Of a stretch of DNA of 19,372 nucleotides, positions 11,395 to 19,372 are shown in pieces. The translations under genes were made by a program, and so were the position numbers. The DNA lies in NCBI GenBank assembly GCA_003665825.1, contig QPFY01000077.1, forward strand, positions 1 through 19,372, given 5' to 3'. This DNA is from Microbotryum silenes-acaulis (lineage: Eukaryota; Basidiomycota; Microbotryomycetes; Microbotryales; Microbotryaceae). The notes below the pieces were generated by a model that ran no database searches, was not told the DNA's origin, and saw only the letters and a list, made by a program, of their open reading frames with translations. Every line of letters starts with the position of its first letter. Within the stretch, counting starts at the first letter, position 1.

Positions 11395-13428
11395 CTACCG
11401 TGCGACGAGGCGGCGGTTCGAGCGATCGAGGCGCGCAAAGTAGGCGTCGAGGACGGACGGATGGTCCAGGCGAAGGGACTGCTCCGACATCCAAGTATCG
11501 TCGGTGTCGTTACGGCCTACCCATCGAACCAAGAACGAACGAGCGCCCCGAGCGTTCCGCCGATCGCGAACAATCCGTTCCGGAATCGCAGAGTTGTCGG
11601 CCGCGTCGGCTACATCTTCGACAAAAAGAACTGCGGGGTCACGCCCAGGGAACCTTTCAGCATCATTCTCAATGTAAGGCCGAAGGAGTCGAGCATGGAA
11701 GCGATTGTGCACTCGCGACATCGCTGGAGGGAGCTCGAGGTCGTAGCTGGATGTTGCCGGAATTGCCGCTCGAATACAGAAAGGGCCGATGTAGCGCGGC
11801 AACAACTTCGACTTCATCCCTTCAGGAACTGCCAGATTCTTTGTCGAAAGGTAGACGTAACTGCCGGTCCGAAAGGCGGGGTCATCCGGGCGTCGACGCT
11901 TGTTGGCCTGATATGACTGGTCGAGGCGTGCTCCAATGATCGCATCCGTCACATCGAGGTTCCGTAATTGTCGGATCCGAGCAAACGCTTCCGCACGAGG
12001 GACATCCGAAACAGGCCAGGAATCGGTGGGCCATTGTCGAGGAAGGTAGCCGTAGGTCGCCTCAAAAGCCGACAGAGACGTGGACACAGCAACAGAAGAG
12101 TTAAGAGCGAACTCAGCTTCAACTAGACGAGATGCCCAAGCCTCGTGATTTGACGACACCATGATGCGCAGGGTTTGGGTGACCATCTTGATTCGGTTCT
12201 CGCTCGATCCGTCCGTCTCAGGGTGTGCCGCAGTTGACATTCGCAAGACGGCGCCAACCTTTGCCTGCAATGCCCGCCAAAACTGCGAGGTGAACTTGGG
12301 ATCGCGGTCGGAAACGATGGCGGAAGGCGTCCCATGCAGTCGAAAGATAGTGGCGTAGTACTTGTCGGCAACGAGCTCAGAGTCGGCGTCGGCTGGGAGG
12401 GGAATTAGGTGGACCATTTTTCCCCAAGTGTCAGTGACCACCATGATTTGAGCGACCATCATTCCTTCGCACTCGACCGGAGGCAGTCCTGTCATGAAGT
12501 CGATCGCCACTTGTTCCCAAGGACCCGAAGGGATCGGCATCGGATGCAGTCGGCCATAGGGGACTTGAGTGGATGCCTTGCCTCGGGCACAGTCTTCGCA
12601 TGAACGGCAGAACTCGGCGCAATCGGCAGACATGGACGACCACCAGTACAAAGGACGTATGGCGGCCAAGGTGATGCGATGTCCAGCGTGCCCGACGCTC
12701 TGATGAATCTCCGAAAGCACAAGCTCGCGCAGCGAAGGGACCTTGTCGGAGTTGACGACGCCGGTAGCAAGACCACGAGGCACAAACAGGGAAAGAGACT
12801 CATCTGGATGTACACGCAAGATCCTCCCTTCCTCGGTCACCCGAAACATAGGCCATGATATCGGGTCGGTAATGATGACCTGGGCTTGCGAATCGTTGGC
12901 GTATGCTCGGATGATGGTGTCGAGGAAGGGTTGGGGCAGTGGATCAGGCGGCCGATGGACTACAGGGGCTTCATTGACCTCATCGGTGGCGACTCCCAAC
13001 AAATCGAGTTCGTCGGCGTCGGCATCGACCGGAATGGGCGGGTCGTTGGCGGGGGCCGCAGCGATAGCGTGAACTCGATTGACAGCGATGGGAGGGGAGA
13101 GGGGGCCGGTAGACAAGTCGACAGCGTCCATTATGTTCTCGGCGAGGTGATGGGAACCGGGAGAGCCTGCATTGTAACCGTGTCCCCAGGGCCCGAAGGC
13201 ACAATCAACAGCCGGCAACCGATCGTGCGAAGGTGAGGTGTAAGGACGTTCCTCGAGGAGGCTCTCACCGGGCGTAGTGAACTCGTGGCATTCTTCCTTC
13301 AAGAACAAATTCCCTAATTCCTGTCCATTCACGTCCTCGTCTTGCGATTCCTCCTTGAACGCGTAGTATCCGGGAGAACCTGCCTCACCATCCTGGCCGG
13401 GCCCGAGGGCAAAATCAACAGGAGGCAA
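11395..13428 (-). CDS. gypsy integrase with C-terminal chromodomain (677-codon open frame)
   Basis: This enzyme inserts element cDNA; the chromodomain is known in chromoviruses to bias insertion to marked heterochromatin. The frame opens with a variable linker (about residues 1-200). An HHCC finger follows (His242, His247, then Cys277 and Cys280, with Cys274 as an alternative). The catalytic core has AIDFMTG (Asp310), VSDRDPKF (Asp374) and Glu410 in DGSSENR, a DD35E spacing. A GPF-type segment (IGPFCI) and the chromodomain at residues 617-677 (11398-11580; ERIVRD, FLVRWVG, DDTW) end the protein. The first Met lies inside the polyprotein, not at a true start; upstream RNase H is in another frame because of a 4-nt length difference in the repeated linker near 13440. 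Confidence 0.9.
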   Translation of the reverse strand: MPPVDFALGPGQDGEAGSPGYYAFKEESQDEDVNGQELGNLFLKEECHEFTTPGESLLEERPYTSPSHDRLPAVDCAFGPWGHGYNAGSPGSHHLAENIMDAVDLSTGPLSPPIAVNRVHAIAAAPANDPPIPVDADADELDLLGVATDEVNEAPVVHRPPDPLPQPFLDTIIRAYANDSQAQVIITDPISWPMFRVTEEGRILRVHPDESLSLFVPRGLATGVVNSDKVPSLRELVLSEIHQSVGHAGHRITLAAIRPLYWWSSMSADCAEFCRSCEDCARGKASTQVPYGRLHPMPIPSGPWEQVAIDFMTGLPPVECEGMMVAQIMVVTDTWGKMVHLIPLPADADSELVADKYYATIFRLHGTPSAIVSDRDPKFTSQFWRALQAKVGAVLRMSTAAHPETDGSSENRIKMVTQTLRIMVSSNHEAWASRLVEAEFALNSSVAVSTSLSAFEATYGYLPRQWPTDSWPVSDVPRAEAFARIRQLRNLDVTDAIIGARLDQSYQANKRRRPDDPAFRTGSYVYLSTKNLAVPEGMKSKLLPRYIGPFCIRAAIPATSSYDLELPPAMSRVHNRFHARLLRPYIENDAERFPGRDPAVLFVEDVADAADNSAIPERIVRDRRNARGARSFLVRWVGRNDTDDTWMSEQSLRLDHPSVLDAYFARLDRSNRRLVAR

Positions 13429-13565
13429 CCGATCGGGAGATGGTGAGGAGGACGTTCCTCGGGGAGGCTCTCACCGGGTGTAGTGAATTCGTGGCGTTCT
13501 CCATCAAAGAACATGTCCTCCAACTCATTCTCCTTGACCTGATCCTCGTGTGAACCCTCCTTGAC
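13157..13565 (-). repeat. Imperfect tandem duplication in the gypsy RNase H-integrase linker
   Basis: About 200 bp from 13157 recurs from 13370, a period of roughly 210 bp. Both copies encode HEFTTPGESL followed by EERP, and related VDxAxGP motifs. The copies have diverged, and near 13440 the second lacks four bases, which shifts the frame between RNase H and integrase. The boundaries are approximate. Confidence 0.75.
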
Positions 13566-14243
13566 CTCCCACAGACGCGACAACGAATCGGCTAAGGAAT
13601 TGTTTTTGCCCGCGATGAATTCGAATTCGAAGTCGAAACGGCTGAGTTCGAGACACATGCGGATGTGCCGAGGCGTCTGGCGCAGTTTTTGGGTTTTTAT
13701 CGTGCGAAGGGCCTGATGGTCGGTGACGATGACAAAGGGATAACCGATCAAGTGCTGCTCGAACGCCCGACACGCCGAGACGACAGCCAAGAACTCTTTA
13801 TCAGTGACATGATAGTTGAGCTGAGCGCCGTTGAACTTAGCGGAAAAGAATCGCGTAGGAACGGCCTGCGAACGGGTGGGACCGGACGCCAGACAAGCGC
13901 CAATGCCAACCCGACTGGCATCCGTGAACAGGTACATCTTGTGCTCGCCCGAGGTGACCTTGGCGCCATCGATCGGTCGTAGGGTGGCGGGCACCAGGGA
14001 CTTGACGGTATCGAAAGCCTGCTGTTCTCGCTCGTTCCAACGCCACGACGTCGATTGCGCCAACAACGGTGATTGGCTCCAAGATCGTCGAGAGTGTGCG
14101 ATAGGTGCATCCAATTGACGGTGCCGAGGAAACGCTGGATGTCGCACTTGTTGCAAGGGATCGGCCACTGACGGATACGCGCCCACTTGGCGGGGGTCGA
14201 CTTCGATGCCGTCGTCGGAGATGATGGTGCCCAAGGAATCCAA
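13525..14243 (-). pseudogene. gypsy RNase H region
   Basis: This domain degrades RNA in the RNA-DNA hybrid during reverse transcription. In the frame counted from 14243, YLFTDAS gives Asp108, NYHVTDKEF gives Glu150, IVTDHQAL gives Asp175 and NSLADSLSR gives Asp219. All four carboxylates expected of a Ty3/gypsy RNase H are therefore present. The part near the RT connection (14040-14240) needs a second frame, where WPIPCNKCDIQRFLGTVNWM continues the thumb/connection, so at least one frameshift is present. The 3' end leads into the duplicated linker. Confidence 0.82.
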
Positions 14244-15146
14244 CGACTTTGAGAACCACTCGGATTTCTTGGATCCTAAAGTAGAAGTAGTGTCTCAAGG
14301 TCATCAGCAGGATCTCGATGTGTCTCAAGTGCGCGCGACGGGTATCGGAATGGACGTGAACATCGTCGAAAAAAATCTTGGCGAACGAGAGACACGGTTG
14401 GAACATCGCCGAGGTCAAGAGGTTAAGGGTATTGGGCGCATTGGTGTCACCAAACTGCATGACCCGCGACATGTACGTGCCTGTCACCGTTGCGAAGCCG
14501 GTGCGATCGACGTGCTCCGGTATGACCCGAACCTGCTCAAATGCCGCGGCCACGTCGAATTTGGACCGATAGCGCGATCGAGCCACCTCGTATCGAACAT
14601 TGGTCATGTCCGGGATGGGCGAAAAACGCTTGGCGGTGTTGCTGTTGCGCGCGCGGAGGTCGATCACGAAACGAGCCGTCTGGGAGTTCTTCTTCGGAAT
14701 TGCAAAGACCGGAGCCGCAGAATCGATCGGACCCGAAACCCAAAATCGACCACGAGTGTACTTAGCTGAGTGTTCCGCCCACTGGCTCCGATATTTGTCG
14801 GCAAGGGGGTACCCGGGGCTTGACCTTTTCGGTGGGATCGATCAACGGGATCTCGTGGTTAACTGGCCGGTACGGTGGGAGTCGATCCATCGGTAGCGAA
14901 TCTACGAACACATCAGAAAATTTATCGAGTAAGGCAGCCAATCGTGTTCGTGCTTCGGACTCAGACAAATCCTCGAGGGCCGGATCGTCAACGACGTCGA
15001 GCATCGGGTTGTGCGGCTCGAGACCAATGATCTCGTCGTCGGGGAGCAACCCAGGGTGATTGCAGCCAAGGGCAGAACCGGATAAGATAGGTGCTACGGT
15101 GACGGCTCGATCCCATTCGTGCATACCCTGGGCGACGGGTTGCGAA
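13990..15146 (-). pseudogene. gypsy reverse transcriptase, frameshifted
   Basis: The entry motif LPPYRPVNHEIPL lies near 14840-14890, downstream of a linker that continues the protease frame. After a frameshift near 14810 in a G-rich stretch, the fingers and palm read APVFAIPKKN, FVIDLRARNSNT and FDVAAAFEQVRV. GTYMSRVMQFGDTNAP follows, then the catalytic IFFDDVHVHS with FDD at about 14362-14370. The last differs from the commoner YLDD but keeps both aspartates. Another shift follows near 14260-14290, before DSLGTIISDDGI. With three or more frames the copy is non-functional as read. Confidence 0.82.
15142..15146. repeat. Target-site duplication GCGAA, left side of copia-A
   Basis: GCGAA precedes the 5' LTR start TGTGGAG and matches 3617-3621 after the 3' LTR. 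This pairing links the two ends of the window. Confidence 0.85.
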
Positions 15147-15545
15147 TGTGGAGAGTCCACTCTCAGCTCGACAGGGGCGCCTCGGTCGTTGCGCGCGCGC
15201 GCTAGCCCGCCCCCTTGCGGTGGCGACTTGGGCGCGCCGGCGCCGGCAGATTCGCGCGCGCGCGCGCCCGCTAGGCCGCCCCCTTGCGGTGGGGACTTAG
15301 ACGCGCACGACTGCCTCAGCCCGCCGGCGATTTCGCCCGCGGCTGACTTAGGGACGTTCATTGCCACGCGCCTGGGCCTATCCCAGCGCGGCCCCTCTTT
15401 CTGTTTCTTAGCTTCCTTCTCATCACTTCTGTTCGACGCTCAACTTCTCCTGACAGTAGTGGTGATCGTCTCATAGGTACGCTGAAATAGATCACTTCTG
15501 TTCGACGCTCAAACTTCTCCTGACAGTAGTGGTGATCGTCTCATA
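15147..15545 (+). repeat. copia-A 5' LTR
   Basis: This 399-bp LTR starts TGTGGAGAG and ends in CTCATA. It has two GC-rich units (around 15196-15237 and 15262-15305), a CG dinucleotide run between them, and the twin 54-nt units at 15422-15475 and 15491-15545; the second has one extra A. The promoter should lie in this LTR, but I could not identify a convincing TATA box. Confidence 0.92.
15422..15545 (+). repeat. Twin hairpin units in the copia-A 5' LTR
   Basis: The same pair of units as at 3494-3616, separated by GGTACGCTGAAATAG at 15476-15490. They lie directly upstream of the primer binding site, so they would be in U5 of the element RNA. Confidence 0.85.
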
Positions 15546-15557
15546 GGTTATTAGCCC
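15546..15557 (+). promoter_or_regulatory. copia-A primer binding site (half-tRNA type, probably initiator Met)
   Basis: GGTTATTAGCCC follows the LTR with no gap. It differs from the complement of the initiator tRNA-Met anticodon arm (GGTTATGAGCCC) at one base, and from copia-B's site at the same base. No TGG-type 3'-end tRNA primer site is seen. A different tRNA with a matching anticodon arm remains possible. Confidence 0.55.
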
Positions 15558-15574
15558 ATCGACCTACCGCTGGC

Positions 15575-19372
<3,798 letters not shown>

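Larger units (their letters stand above)
11214..15146 (-). mobile_element. Ty3/gypsy chromovirus, pol and 3' LTR part
   Basis: On the minus strand from 15146: RT, RNase H, integrase and chromodomain, then a polypurine tract and the first 160 bp of a 3' LTR. RT before integrase is the Ty3/gypsy order, and the C-terminal chromodomain places it among chromoviruses. The upper end abuts the copia-A duplication at 15142-15146, and its frame continues the protease frame at 3617. The LTR is cut at 11214 by an inverted copia-B LTR. Confidence 0.88.

Overview
The window looks like GC-rich eukaryotic DNA, most likely from a filamentous or yeast-like fungus and possibly a basidiomycete. That placement is inference from base composition, from the chromodomain-bearing Ty3/gypsy element and from the type of Ty1/copia element; no host gene fixes the taxon. 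I recognise no host gene, rRNA, tRNA or CRISPR array. Almost all of the window is LTR retrotransposon sequence, nested and rearranged.

Layout, left to right. 1-3616 (+): right-hand part of a Ty1/copia element, 'copia-A' (integrase, RT, RNase H, polypurine tract, 3' LTR 3225-3616). 3617-5626 (-): protease and gag of a Ty3/gypsy chromovirus. 5627-6469: no recognisable gene, with a GC-rich minisatellite. 6470-6747 (+): 3'-terminal scrap of another copia-A-like copy. 6749-6785 (+): first 37 bp of a gypsy LTR. 6786-10884 (+): a second copia family, 'copia-B', with a 5' LTR and one long gag-PR-IN-RT frame cut off inside RT. 10885-11213 (-): a complete copia-B LTR in inverted orientation, fused to the truncated RT. 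11214-11373 (-): 5' part of the gypsy 3' LTR. 11395-15146 (-): gypsy RT, RNase H, integrase and chromodomain. 15147-19372 (+): left-hand part of copia-A (5' LTR, primer site, gag, PR, IN, start of RT), cut by the window edge.

The two ends of the window are the same sequence. Bases 1-2564 match 16829-19372 almost perfectly, and the differences I saw are small indels that pile up towards the two ends. The gypsy sequence left of copia-A at 15146 and right of it at 3617 carries the same 5-bp target duplication (GCGAA), and the gypsy reading frame is continuous across that duplication. Both ends therefore show one copia-A insertion, about 5.3 kb long, inside one gypsy element. The window closes on itself with a unit of about 16,828 bp. 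A circle, a tandem duplication and an untrimmed or repeat-induced self-overlap of a contig all fit.

The strongest candidate for undescribed biology is a 106-nt segment between integrase and RT. It is about 96% identical between copia-A and copia-B, while neighbouring coding sequence differs at many synonymous sites. It starts with GTAAGG, ends with CAG and has branch-site-like motifs, so it may be a regulated intron that would split Gag-PR-IN from RT. The LTRs of both families also end in two 54-nt units, each able to fold into a hairpin, next to a primer site that resembles the complement of the initiator tRNA-Met anticodon arm.
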